In this document: one piece after another, positions 1 through 6,909 of the stretch
Numbering within the stretch: the first letter of the stretch is position 1
Layout: each line of letters begins with the position of its first letter
Assembly (NCBI RefSeq): GCF_900604485.1
Contig: NZ_UWOP01000001.1
Coordinates: forward strand, 1,349,501-1,413,500
Direction: 5' to 3'
Length of the DNA stretch: 64,000 nt
Origin: Enterococcus mediterraneensis
Lineage (GTDB): Bacteria > Bacillota > Bacilli > Lactobacillales > Enterococcaceae
Translations under genes and position numbers: made by a program
Notes under the pieces: model-generated
What the model saw: only the letters and a program-made list of their open reading frames with translations
Databases searched by the model: none
What the model was told of the DNA's origin: nothing

Positions 1-1
1 T

Positions 2-586
2 CCTGATCGTTGGTGGGAAGCGTTGTCTTACATGATTCATTCATTATGGGGTGGCGTAACAGCAGCAGCTACCTTCAAAGTATTTGATGCGTTGAAAGAT
101 ACGGATTATTTAGAAGCAAGTTATCGCGCAACTGCGGGTATTCTGTATTGTTATGATACCCATTCCACTACTACATTGGAATTAGAAAAAGGTATGGCGG
201 CTTCTACATACGCAGTAGCTGGCCCGCATTTGAATCGGCCGGATCTATCGAGAGAACGCTTTGGACAAGCAACCTTTTTCCGTGATGGCGGAATATTTGC
301 CCGCTTATTTGAAAATGATAGTCAGACACCGGATTGGGATATGGGAGAAGAATTAGTCGCTTACTTAGAAAGCTTTGGTCAAAAGACATTTATTATCAAA
401 GAAAACGGATCATATAAAGTGATCAATGGCAGCTTTGAAGAAAAAGACGACGAATTCATCTTTACCAGCTTTGCTCCGTACGCTAACCAGTTCTACCTGA
501 TAGAAGAAGGAAAAATCCATTTATTAAACGAACCGATCGTAAATAAAAGAGTAACTATGAAAAAAGAAGAGCCGGTTACTGCTTGA
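2..586 (+). CDS. C-terminal part of a probable carbohydrate-active protein (partial)
   Basis: The reading frame is open from the left edge of the window (first full codon at position 2) and ends with TGA at 586, so only about 194 C-terminal residues are visible. The TTG at 23 is unlikely to be the start: it has no ribosome site and the frame continues upstream with PDRWWEAL. The residues are rich in aromatics and acids (RWWEALSYMIHSLWGG, YCYDTHSTTT), as in alpha/alpha-barrel glycoside hydrolases, but I cannot assign a family. The following AraC regulator and GPH sugar symporter, 46 and 1000 bp downstream, support a role in oligosaccharide use. The function is inference only. Confidence 0.6.
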   Translation, partial: PDRWWEALSYMIHSLWGGVTAAATFKVFDALKDTDYLEASYRATAGILYCYDTHSTTTLELEKGMAASTYAVAGPHLNRPDLSRERFGQATFFRDGGIFARLFENDSQTPDWDMGEELVAYLESFGQKTFIIKENGSYKVINGSFEEKDDEFIFTSFAPYANQFYLIEEGKIHLLNEPIVNKRVTMKKEEPVTA

Positions 587-631
587 CGAAAGAGTCAAGG
601 AGTTCCTGAAAAAATATAGAGAGGAGAAATA

Positions 632-1507
632 ATGATGTCAGGTGAAATGATTTCGATTTCTATTCCACCCTTTCCCGATTTTATTGAAGGAAATGTCAAA
701 ATATTCAAAGAAGGACAGTATCATCCTAACCGTAAAAATTTGGGTTATTTTGATTTGATCGTTGTAAAAAAAGGTGTGCTATATCTGCAAGAAGAAATGA
801 AACGCTATACGATAAAAGAAAATGAACTTATCGTTCTTTTACCTGACAAACATCATTATTCATGGAAGCCTTGCGAACAGGAGACTGTTTTTTATTGGAT
901 CCATTTTTATACTACAGCGCAATGGAAACAAAGTGACGGACCGAGCCGATTTATTTCCAATCTGCCGATACCAGATCTTCATTACCATCAGCATTCCTAT
1001 ACATTGAATCTACCGAAACACGCCAAAATCAAAGAACCGATTTTGATGTTTGAATTGATGCAAGAGATCTTAGATAGCACGATTAAAAGAGAATATGGCA
1101 CATATGACATTTGGCGGACAGAAGAATTATTTTTGCGATTTTTAAAATTTGTTGAAGAGCAGAAGATCCATAAAGACCGTACGACGCTTTTAGCAGATGA
1201 AGTCCAATTGTTTTTGGAAAACAACTTTAATCAGCCAATCACTAATAAGATGCTGGAAGAAGTCTTTCATATGCACAGTAATCATATTGCGTTAGCGATC
1301 AAATCTACTTTTGGAAAAACACCTCTAGAGGTTTTACAGGATATCCGGATCGAGCGGGCAAAACAGTATTTATTGCGTTCTGATATGGATATTCAAACGA
1401 TTTCTAAAGAGGTAGGATATAATTCCGAAGTTTATTTTTCCAGCCGCTTCAAAAAAATTACGGGGATTTCACCCCAGAACTATCGCAAAAAATATCGAGA
1501 CAATTGA
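632..1507 (+). CDS. AraC-family transcriptional regulator
   Basis: A 291-residue protein with the usual AraC layout: an N-terminal cupin-like effector-binding half (about residues 1-150) and a C-terminal double helix-turn-helix (about 190-288). The C-terminal signature is clear: FGKTPLEVLQDIRIERAK, then IQTISKEVGYNSEVYFSSRF and KITGISPQNYRKK. GAGGAG precedes the ATG at 632; a second in-frame ATG follows at 635. It lies between a probable glycoside-degrading gene and a GPH symporter and probably activates these genes in response to a sugar. The ligand is unknown. Confidence 0.9.
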   Translation: MMSGEMISISIPPFPDFIEGNVKIFKEGQYHPNRKNLGYFDLIVVKKGVLYLQEEMKRYTIKENELIVLLPDKHHYSWKPCEQETVFYWIHFYTTAQWKQSDGPSRFISNLPIPDLHYHQHSYTLNLPKHAKIKEPILMFELMQEILDSTIKREYGTYDIWRTEELFLRFLKFVEEQKIHKDRTTLLADEVQLFLENNFNQPITNKMLEEVFHMHSNHIALAIKSTFGKTPLEVLQDIRIERAKQYLLRSDMDIQTISKEVGYNSEVYFSSRFKKITGISPQNYRKKYRDN

Positions 1508-1544
1508 CTAGTACAACGAGAATTAAGAATAAGGAGATCAAGCA

Positions 1545-2957
1545 ATGGATAAAGTTAATGAAAAAATAGCTATTACTATTGATAGTCACGCCGGTGAATC
1601 AGCAGTTGCAGAACCTAGATTAACTATGAAGAACAGACTGGCTTATGCTGGAACAGATGCTGCAGGGAATTTATTGTATTGTACATTGACCAGCTTCATC
1701 AATTATTTCCACACAGATGTGTTTGGCCTTTCGATCGGAACCGCGGCAACGATCGCATTGGTAGTGCGAATCGTCAACACATTGACGGTACCATTTTGGG
1801 GATTGGCGATCGATAAAACAAAATCGAAATATGGAAAATCACGTCCTTGGTTTGCACGATTAGCGATTCCGTTTGGTGTATTCATGGCATTAACATTTTT
1901 TACGCCGAATTTGGATGGTGGGGCTAAAGTTGCTTATGCAGCCTTTACGTATCTGACAGCAAGTATTTTGTACACCGGTATTTCAACACCAATCACAGCG
2001 ATTTTACCGAACATGACTAATGATCCATTAGAGCGTACAAAATTAAACTCGATGCGAATGAATGGTGGAAATATTGGATATTTCATTACTGCCACATTTA
2101 CGTTGACACTTGTATCTATGCTTGGCGGCTCCAATGATCAAAGAGGTTTCTTTTTAACAGTAGTCATTTTTGCCATCATTTCAACAGCTCTTTTCTTCTT
2201 TGCATTCAAAAATACACGGGAGATCAATACAACAGAAGTTGCTGAAAGCATGCCTATCAAGGATAGTTTCAAAGCACTTAAAGGTAACTGGCCGTGGGTA
2301 ATCATTGTTTCAAGCTTTATCTTTTACTGGTTGGGTAATTCGACACGAACATCGTCACTGATTTATTATGCTCGTTATAATTTAGAAAATGTTCATTATG
2401 TGTCCGTATTAAACGGGTTAGTTTTGACACAAATGATTGGTATCGCTTTAATTCCATTTTTGGTTCGACGCTATTCTAAAACGACAACGATGATTATTGG
2501 ATTGTTGTTGGCGGCAGTTGGACAAATAGGTTTAGGGTTAGCCGGTGGTAATTTCCCTCTATTGGTTATTACGTGGATTCTGACTAGTATTGGGACCGGG
2601 ATCGCTGTTTCGATGCCATTTGCGATGTTGTCTGATACGGTAGATTATGGCGAATATAAAAATGGTATTCGTGCTAGTGGCTTCTTAACAGCAGTTGGAT
2701 CAGCGGTCGGTATCCAAGTAGGTACTGGTGTTGGGGATTTTGTGCCGCTGAAACTTATGGAAGCTTTCGGCTATGTAGCGAATCAGGAACAAACAAGCAG
2801 TGCTTTAAGCGCAATCAAATTCGGATTTTCTTATCTTCCAGCAATCTTTTTCGTCTGCGGAGCGATTATTATGCTAACTTACAGTAGATATGAAAAAAGA
2901 GAAAGCCATGTGTTGGAAACGTTACAGCATAGAAGAGCAAATAATAGGAAAATATAA
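1545..2957 (+). CDS. GPH-family (MFS) sugar:cation symporter
   Basis: A 470-residue membrane protein with about 12 hydrophobic segments. Early motifs AGTDAAGNLLYC and AIDKTKSKYGKSRPWF match the glycoside-pentoside-hexuronide symporter family (as in MelB, XynB and related permeases), where the R-x-K-W/Y-G-K/R-R-P-W loop follows the second helix. It would import a glycoside or oligosaccharide with Na+ or H+. AAGGAG stands just upstream of the ATG. It follows the AraC regulator by 37 bp and is probably co-transcribed. The substrate cannot be read from sequence. Confidence 0.88.
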   Translation: MDKVNEKIAITIDSHAGESAVAEPRLTMKNRLAYAGTDAAGNLLYCTLTSFINYFHTDVFGLSIGTAATIALVVRIVNTLTVPFWGLAIDKTKSKYGKSRPWFARLAIPFGVFMALTFFTPNLDGGAKVAYAAFTYLTASILYTGISTPITAILPNMTNDPLERTKLNSMRMNGGNIGYFITATFTLTLVSMLGGSNDQRGFFLTVVIFAIISTALFFFAFKNTREINTTEVAESMPIKDSFKALKGNWPWVIIVSSFIFYWLGNSTRTSSLIYYARYNLENVHYVSVLNGLVLTQMIGIALIPFLVRRYSKTTTMIIGLLLAAVGQIGLGLAGGNFPLLVITWILTSIGTGIAVSMPFAMLSDTVDYGEYKNGIRASGFLTAVGSAVGIQVGTGVGDFVPLKLMEAFGYVANQEQTSSALSAIKFGFSYLPAIFFVCGAIIMLTYSRYEKRESHVLETLQHRRANNRKI

Positions 2958-2970
2958 AGGATTATAGAAG

Positions 2971-2993
2971 GTATGTTGAACTTTCAAACATAC
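2971..2993. repeat. Inverted repeat upstream of the eutP promoter
   Basis: GTATGTT at 2971-2977 is matched by AACATAC at 2987-2993, with a 9-bp spacer, directly next to the -35 box at 2994. It could be a regulator operator or just a small hairpin after the symporter gene. No T-run follows. Confidence 0.4.
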
Positions 2994-3022
2994 TTGACAA
3001 GTAATTGTATAGATAATAAAAT
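2994..3022 (+). promoter_or_regulatory. Sigma-A promoter of eutP
   Basis: TTGACA at 2994-2999, a 17-bp spacer and TAAAAT at 3017-3022. The start would fall just before the first antitermination hairpin at 3030, so the leader is short and ends in an overlapping terminator. Confidence 0.75.
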
Positions 3023-3029
3023 TAACTAA

Positions 3030-3120
3030 GCATACAATGTAGTATGTTCACTGATTTATAAAAATAGATGGCAATGGAGCCGGAAAGAGATTAAATTCTT
3101 TTTCGGGCTCCATTTTTATT
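3030..3120 (+). promoter_or_regulatory. EutV (ANTAR) antitermination leader and terminator before eutP
   Basis: Hairpin P1 (3030-3047) has stem GCATAC/GTATGT and hexaloop AATGTA. Hairpin P2 (3069-3082) has stem TGGC/GCCG and loop AATGGA. Both loops have A at position 1 and G at position 4, the ANTAR signature. The 3' side of P2 is the beginning of a terminator stem (3073-3090 with 3097-3114) followed by a T-rich run. P2 and the terminator therefore exclude each other. Phosphorylated EutV bound to the P1/P2 pair should block termination and allow eutP expression. Confidence 0.85.
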
Positions 3121-3139
3121 TTTGATTGACGGAGGAAAT

Positions 3140-3580
3140 ATGAAAAAAATTATTTTTATGGGAGCTATTGGTTGTGGAAAAACTTCTTTATGCCAAGCAA
3201 TTTATGGGGAAGAACTAAGGTATTCAAAAACACAAGCTTTATCATTTTATCCAGAGGTTATCGACACACCAGGAGAGTTTATTCTACATCGCCAATATTA
3301 TAATGCATTGATTGTCAGTGCAGCAGACGCACAAGTTATTGGCTTGATTCAAAGCATTATGGAAGTAGAGCAGATTTTTTCTCCGGGATTTGGAGCAATT
3401 TTCCCCAAACCAGTTATTGGTATTATCTCTAAAATGGATATGGAGTATCCTAAAGAAAATCTAGAGATAGTGAGACAAAATCTAAAAACTGCAGGTGCTG
3501 AAAAAATTTTTGAAGTTTCTTCAATGAATGGAATGGGGATAAAGGAAATAATAACATTTTTAGAGGAGATGGCAGAATGA
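3140..3580 (+). CDS. eutP: EutP/PduV-type small GTPase-like protein
   Basis: A 146-residue P-loop protein with Walker A GAIGCGKTS near residues 8-16, a DTPGEF switch, and SKMD and SSMNGMGI in the positions of the base-specificity loops. This is the EutP/PduV family; some members have been reported to act as acetate kinases and others have been linked to microcompartment positioning. The ATG at 3140, with GGAGGAAAT immediately upstream, is preferred over the in-frame TTG at 3122, which precedes the ribosome site. It is the first gene of the eut locus, under promoter 2994 and the EutV leader, and overlaps the next gene by 4 bp. Confidence 0.92.
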   Translation: MKKIIFMGAIGCGKTSLCQAIYGEELRYSKTQALSFYPEVIDTPGEFILHRQYYNALIVSAADAQVIGLIQSIMEVEQIFSPGFGAIFPKPVIGIISKMDMEYPKENLEIVRQNLKTAGAEKIFEVSSMNGMGIKEIITFLEEMAE

Positions 3581-4158
3581 AAATTTATACTAGAACCGGA
3601 GATAAAGGGATGACCAAGCTAGTCGGGGGTTCATCTGTATCGAAAGATTCAGATCGTGTAGAAAGTTATGGTACTATCGATGAATTAAACTCATGGGTCG
3701 GTTACATAGCTAGTTTATTAGGGAGTGAATATGAAAAAGAAAAAAATGAGCTAACACAAATCCAACAATTTTTATTTGACGTTGGTACAGATTTAGCTAC
3801 ACCAAGCGATGTAGAGCGTCCTTATCGTTTGAAAAAAGAATCTGTAGAGTGGTTGGAAAAAAGAATTGATTTTTATGTAGCGGCATCACCAGATATTGAT
3901 TGTTTTATTTTACCGGGTGGGACACCAGAAGCAAGTATGCTCCACATTGCACGTACTGTTGCTCGTCGAGCAGAACGATGTATTGTGCGGTTAAACTGGA
4001 CAGCTACTTTTAATCAGGAAGCCATAGCCTTTGTTAACCGTTTATCGGATTATTTTTATGCAATTGGACGCTATTTTAACGCTAAACAAGGACAATCAGA
4101 TGTTTTTTATGAACGTAGTGATAAGGTATTTCATAAAATCAAGAAAGATGGCTTGTAA
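3577..4158 (+). CDS. PduO-type cob(I)alamin adenosyltransferase
   Basis: A 193-residue protein starting KIYTRTGDKGMTKLVGG, the N-terminal ATP-binding motif of PduO-type ATRs, followed by KDSDRVESYGTIDELNSW and FILPGGTPEASMLHIART with RRAER. It makes adenosylcobalamin, the cofactor of EutBC, from cob(I)alamin and ATP. It overlaps eutP by 4 bp (ATGA). A second, quite different EutT-like gene lies at 15311, so the locus may have two adenosyltransferase-related genes. The cofactor it makes is also the ligand expected for the riboswitch directly downstream. Confidence 0.92.
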   Translation: MKIYTRTGDKGMTKLVGGSSVSKDSDRVESYGTIDELNSWVGYIASLLGSEYEKEKNELTQIQQFLFDVGTDLATPSDVERPYRLKKESVEWLEKRIDFYVAASPDIDCFILPGGTPEASMLHIARTVARRAERCIVRLNWTATFNQEAIAFVNRLSDYFYAIGRYFNAKQGQSDVFYERSDKVFHKIKKDGL

Positions 4159-4199
4159 AGTAGAGGTACTTGTGATAAATTTTTGATAAATGAATAATG

Positions 4200-4330
4200 A
4201 TGTTTATGAGATTTTTAGATGGAAGCCAGTGAGAATCTGGCACGGTCCCGCCACTGTAATAGAAAGTATGCCGTTCCTTGGAGAGTATATATTTCTAAAG
4301 TCAGGTCTTTCTAAAATTTCATCTTCGGGC
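4200..4330 (+). promoter_or_regulatory. Cobalamin riboswitch aptamer upstream of eutG
   Basis: The B12-box core is plain: a GCCAGTGAGAATCTGGC stem-loop at about 4224, CGGTCCCGCCACTGT at about 4243, and the downstream AAGTCAGGTC element near 4298. A possible promoter precedes it (TTGTGA 4170-4175, 17 bp, AATAAT 4193-4198). The switch does not lead directly into a coding gene; it is followed by a terminator (4353-4402) and then by an RNA with ANTAR hairpins. This is the EutX arrangement of E. faecalis, in which adenosylcobalamin shortens the RNA and removes a decoy for EutV. Confidence 0.92.
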
Positions 4331-4352
4331 ATGCTGTTTCGAGGTAAAACAG

Positions 4353-4402
4353 GATGTTTCTTCTTACGCTCCGCACAGTGTCTAAGCCCAAGCATCTTTT
4401 TT
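4353..4402 (+). terminator. Riboswitch-controlled terminator (short EutX end)
   Basis: GATGTTT at 4353-4359 can pair with AAGCATC at 4390-4396 (one G-U pair), followed by six T residues. It lies between the aptamer and the ANTAR hairpins, so ligand-induced termination here would remove the EutV-binding part. The stem is short and has a large loop. Its control by the aptamer is inferred from the known EutX system. Confidence 0.55.
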
Positions 4403-4497
4403 CAAAAAATACGCACAATGAGGTGCATGGGATACGGCTAGTCTTTCAAAGTTGAAAGAGGTAACAAGTACACTGATGTATGGCTAATTCCCTTTTT
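4403..4497 (+). ncRNA. eutX: EutX-like EutV decoy segment with three ANTAR hairpins
   Basis: Three short hairpins with A1/G4 hexaloops occur in a row: 4413-4426 (GCAC, loop AATGAG, GTGC), 4443-4458 (CTTTC, loop AAAGTT, GAAAG) and 4468-4481 (GTAC, loop ACTGAT, GTAT). A weak terminator (GGGA near 4430 with TCCC at 4489-4492, then TTTTT) ends the RNA just before the eutG promoter. In E. faecalis the long form of EutX, made without B12, sequesters EutV. The same role is inferred here. No credible coding frame occupies the region. Confidence 0.75.
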
Positions 4498-4500
4498 GTA

Positions 4501-4529
4501 TTGACAATTTTATATTATCGTTGTACATT
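4501..4529 (+). promoter_or_regulatory. Sigma-A promoter of eutG
   Basis: TTGACA at 4501-4506, a 17-bp spacer and TACATT at 4524-4529. It lies downstream of the EutX RNA, so eutG has its own promoter and is not read only through the riboswitch. Confidence 0.7.
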
Positions 4530-4546
4530 GATTTTGTAAAAGTCGG

Positions 4547-4622
4547 GTGTACAATGGTGTATACAAAAGAAGCAACGACGCTTCAAACGGATTCTGTAGA
4601 GATCTGTTTGAAGCGTTTTTTG
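4547..4622 (+). promoter_or_regulatory. EutV antitermination leader and terminator before eutG
   Basis: P1 is 4547-4564 (GTGTAC, loop AATGGT, GTATAC). P2 is 4569-4584 (GAAGC, loop AACGAC, GCTTC). Both loops carry A1 and G4. The 3' arm of P2 is also the start of a 14-bp terminator stem (4579-4592 with 4602-4615) followed by TTTTTT. This is the clearest of the four EutV targets in the window. Confidence 0.9.
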
Positions 4623-4662
4623 ATTTTTGCAGAATTAAAGTTAAGAAGGAGGAAACGAAAGA

Positions 4663-5796
4663 ATGGAAAAAATCAATTTTCCAACTGAAATATGGGTAGG
4701 AAACGATGCTCTCTGTGAATTAGAACAAATAAAAAATAAACGAGTCTTTATCGTAGCAGATCCCTTTCTTGTCCATTCAGGTGTTATTGATCAAGTTTTG
4801 CAAAATCTAGCTAAAAATGACTGTTATGTTTTTAGTGATATTGTTCCAGATCCCCCGATTGATAAGGTTATATCTGGAATTCAAGTAATGGATGAATTTC
4901 ATGCAGAAGTGATAATTGCAGTCGGCGGCGGATCAGCTATTGATGCAGCAAAAGCTATGAATTTTTTTGGTAAGCGAACACTTCAAACGGAAATAGAACA
5001 GTTTATAGCTATCCCTACTACTAGCGGTACAGGATCTGAAGTGACCAATTTTTCTGTAATCACGATTCCAGAAAAAGAAATCAAGGTTCCCCTAGTCAAA
5101 AATGAGTTACAGCCGGATATTGCGTTATTGGACACAACATTAGTTATGAGTGTTCCGCCCAAAATAACTGCAGATACGGGAATGGATGTGTTAACTCATG
5201 TTATTGAAGCTTATGTATCCAGTCAATCAAATGTAGTAGCAGATGCTCTTTGCGAAAAAACAGTAAGATTGGTTTTTGATTACTTAGAGAGAGCCTATAT
5301 TGATGGATCGGATCAAGAAGCTCGCGAAAAAATGCATTTAGCATCGTGTTTAGCTGGCATGGCATTTAATTTGACATCTTTAGGTTTGAATCATGGAATT
5401 GCTCATGCTGCTGGAGCATTGCTTCATGTACCACATGGGCGTATAAATGCAATCTTGCTACCTAGTGTCATTGAGTTCAATGGCTCATTAGAAAGTTTTG
5501 ATATAACAGAAAATGAAACAGCCAAGCGATATATGATGTTGGCAAATTGTGTTGATAGTGCTACATCAACTAAAAATCCACGAATTGGTATTCAACGTTT
5601 GGTACGAAATATCAAACAATTGCGTAAAAAATTGGATATGCCAGAAACTTTGACAGAACATGGTATTTCAAAGAATGAAATTGAAAAGAATAAATATGCT
5701 ATTTGTTCGGGCGCGTTGTCTGACGGATGCACAAATACGAATCCGAGAAAGGCAACCATAAGCGACATAGAAAAAATCATTAATGAAATCGCTTAA
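4663..5796 (+). CDS. eutG: Iron-dependent alcohol dehydrogenase EutG
   Basis: A 377-residue iron-containing (family III) alcohol dehydrogenase. The NAD-binding motif GGGSAIDAAKAM is near residues 86-97, PTTSGTGSEVTNFSVI follows, and the metal region includes DTGMDVLTHVIEAYVS and GLNHGIAHAAGALLHVPHG with its histidines. It reduces acetaldehyde to ethanol and recycles NAD+ inside the Eut microcompartment. AAGGAGG precedes the ATG. It is preceded by its own promoter and EutV-dependent terminator, and followed by another such unit before eutS, so it forms a separately controlled transcript segment. Confidence 0.93.
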   Translation: MEKINFPTEIWVGNDALCELEQIKNKRVFIVADPFLVHSGVIDQVLQNLAKNDCYVFSDIVPDPPIDKVISGIQVMDEFHAEVIIAVGGGSAIDAAKAMNFFGKRTLQTEIEQFIAIPTTSGTGSEVTNFSVITIPEKEIKVPLVKNELQPDIALLDTTLVMSVPPKITADTGMDVLTHVIEAYVSSQSNVVADALCEKTVRLVFDYLERAYIDGSDQEAREKMHLASCLAGMAFNLTSLGLNHGIAHAAGALLHVPHGRINAILLPSVIEFNGSLESFDITENETAKRYMMLANCVDSATSTKNPRIGIQRLVRNIKQLRKKLDMPETLTEHGISKNEIEKNKYAICSGALSDGCTNTNPRKATISDIEKIINEIA

Positions 5797-5803
5797 AAAA
5801 TCA

Positions 5804-5832
5804 TTGACACTTTTATAGAGATAACCTATACT
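5804..5832 (+). promoter_or_regulatory. Sigma-A promoter of eutS and the main eut operon
   Basis: TTGACA at 5804-5809, a 17-bp spacer and TATACT at 5827-5832. It begins inside the last bases after the eutG stop codon and leads directly into the next EutV hairpin pair at 5839. Confidence 0.8.
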
Positions 5833-5838
5833 TTATTT

Positions 5839-5935
5839 AGCACAACGTGGTGCTTCAAAACTAAAGAGCAAAGAAGCTCCTTAATAAATAGCGAAAAGTG
5901 ATGGTTGCTTTGCGTATTTATTGAGGGTTTTTTAT
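5839..5935 (+). promoter_or_regulatory. EutV antitermination leader and terminator before eutS
   Basis: P1 is 5839-5854 (AGCAC, loop AACGTG, GTGCT). P2 is 5866-5879 (GAGC, loop AAAGAA, GCTC). Both loops have A1 and G4. The terminator stem starts at the end of P2 (about 5879-5898 with 5909-5926) and is followed by a TTTTTTATTT run. P2 formation removes the base of the terminator stem. Confidence 0.87.
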
Positions 5936-5960
5936 TTGCTTAATTAGGGAGCGATACCTG

Positions 5961-6308
5961 TTGGAAGAAAAACAACGAATGATTCAAGAATATGTTCCTG
6001 GTAAACAGGTAACACTGGCGCATATAATTGCAAGCCCTACCAAAGAGCTATATTCAAAATTAGGTCTGAATTTTGTGACAAATAGTGCGTTAGGTATTTT
6101 AACGATTACACCCAGTGAAGCGGCAATTATCGCTGTTGATATTGCCACCAAAAGTGGAGATGTCCAAATCGGATTTATTGACCGGTTCTCAGGCTCTGTT
6201 GTGATAACTGGTGATATCAGCTCAGTTGAAGCAGCGCTTAGAGCAGTTATTGAGGGATTGGCTAATATTTTGAATTTTTCAGTAACATGTTCTATTACTA
6301 AGACATAA
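5961..6308 (+). CDS. eutS: Microcompartment shell protein EutS
   Basis: A 115-residue BMC-domain protein close in sequence to enterobacterial Eut[20 protein letters not shown] at the N-terminus, then [21 protein letters not shown] and [18 protein letters not shown]. EutS is a circularly permuted BMC protein that forms bent hexamers in the shell. The TTG start at 5961 is chosen because it gives the family's usual N-terminus and length; AGGGAG lies upstream. It is the first gene after the promoter at 5804 and is followed by eutV after 28 bp. Confidence 0.93.
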   Translation: MEEKQRMIQEYVPGKQVTLAHIIASPTKELYSKLGLNFVTNSALGILTITPSEAAIIAVDIATKSGDVQIGFIDRFSGSVVITGDISSVEAALRAVIEGLANILNFSVTCSITKT

Positions 6309-6336
6309 AAAGTGAATCTGTAAAGGTGTGAAAAAG

Positions 6337-6909
6337 ATGAATGGAAGAATTGTGATAGTCGACGATGAGCCTATTACAAGGTTGGATATTCGAGACATTG
6401 TTTTAGAAGCTGGATATGAAGTAGTTGGTGAAGCCGCCGATGGTTTTGAGGCAATTGAAATTTGTAAAAAAACGAAGCCTGATGTTGTGCTGATGGATAT
6501 TCAAATGCCGATACTAGATGGATTGAAAGCCGGAAAGAAAATTGCGCAGGATGGGTTAGCTAATGGAATTGTTTTTCTCTCTGCCTATAGTGATACAGAA
6601 AATACAGAAAAAGCCAAAAAAATAGGTGCAATCGGTTATTTAGTGAAACCGTTAGATGAGAAATCATTAGTACCTACATTGGAGATGAGTATTGCCAAAG
6701 GGAAACAAACTCAAGACTTGATGTCGGAAATCAATAAACTCAAGATACGCTTAGAGGAAAGAAAAATCATTGAAAAGGCGAAGGGGATTTTAGTTAAAGA
6801 AAACAGAATTACTGAAGATGAAGCCTATCAAATGATTCGAAAACTTAGCATGGATAAGCGTGCGCGTATGAGCGAAATTGCAGAAGTGATCGTGATGAAC
6901 GATGACTGA
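6337..6909 (+). CDS. eutV: Response regulator EutV with ANTAR RNA-binding domain
   Basis: A 190-residue protein with a receiver domain (residues 1-120; acidic pair D9/D10, phospho-acceptor D54 in VVLMDIQMP, K near 107) and a C-terminal ANTAR domain (about 130-185; KAKGILVKENRITEDEAY and QMIRKLSMDKRARMSEIA). Phosphorylated EutV dimers bind paired A1/G4 hexaloop hairpins in nascent RNA and prevent termination. The ATG at 6337 is preferred to the GTG at 6328 because AAAGGTG lies at proper distance only from the ATG. It overlaps eutW by 8 bp. Targets are seen at 3030, 4547, 5839 and 8324, and decoys at 4413. Confidence 0.95.
   Translation: MNGRIVIVDDEPITRLDIRDIVLEAGYEVVGEAADGFEAIEICKKTKPDVVLMDIQMPILDGLKAGKKIAQDGLANGIVFLSAYSDTENTEKAKKIGAIGYLVKPLDEKSLVPTLEMSIAKGKQTQDLMSEINKLKIRLEERKIIEKAKGILVKENRITEDEAYQMIRKLSMDKRARMSEIAEVIVMNDD

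Noticed and set aside
4190-4441. 83-residue frame over the first riboswitch region
   Set aside because: It crosses the cobalamin aptamer and the terminator, has no ribosome site, and its sequence is fixed by RNA structure.
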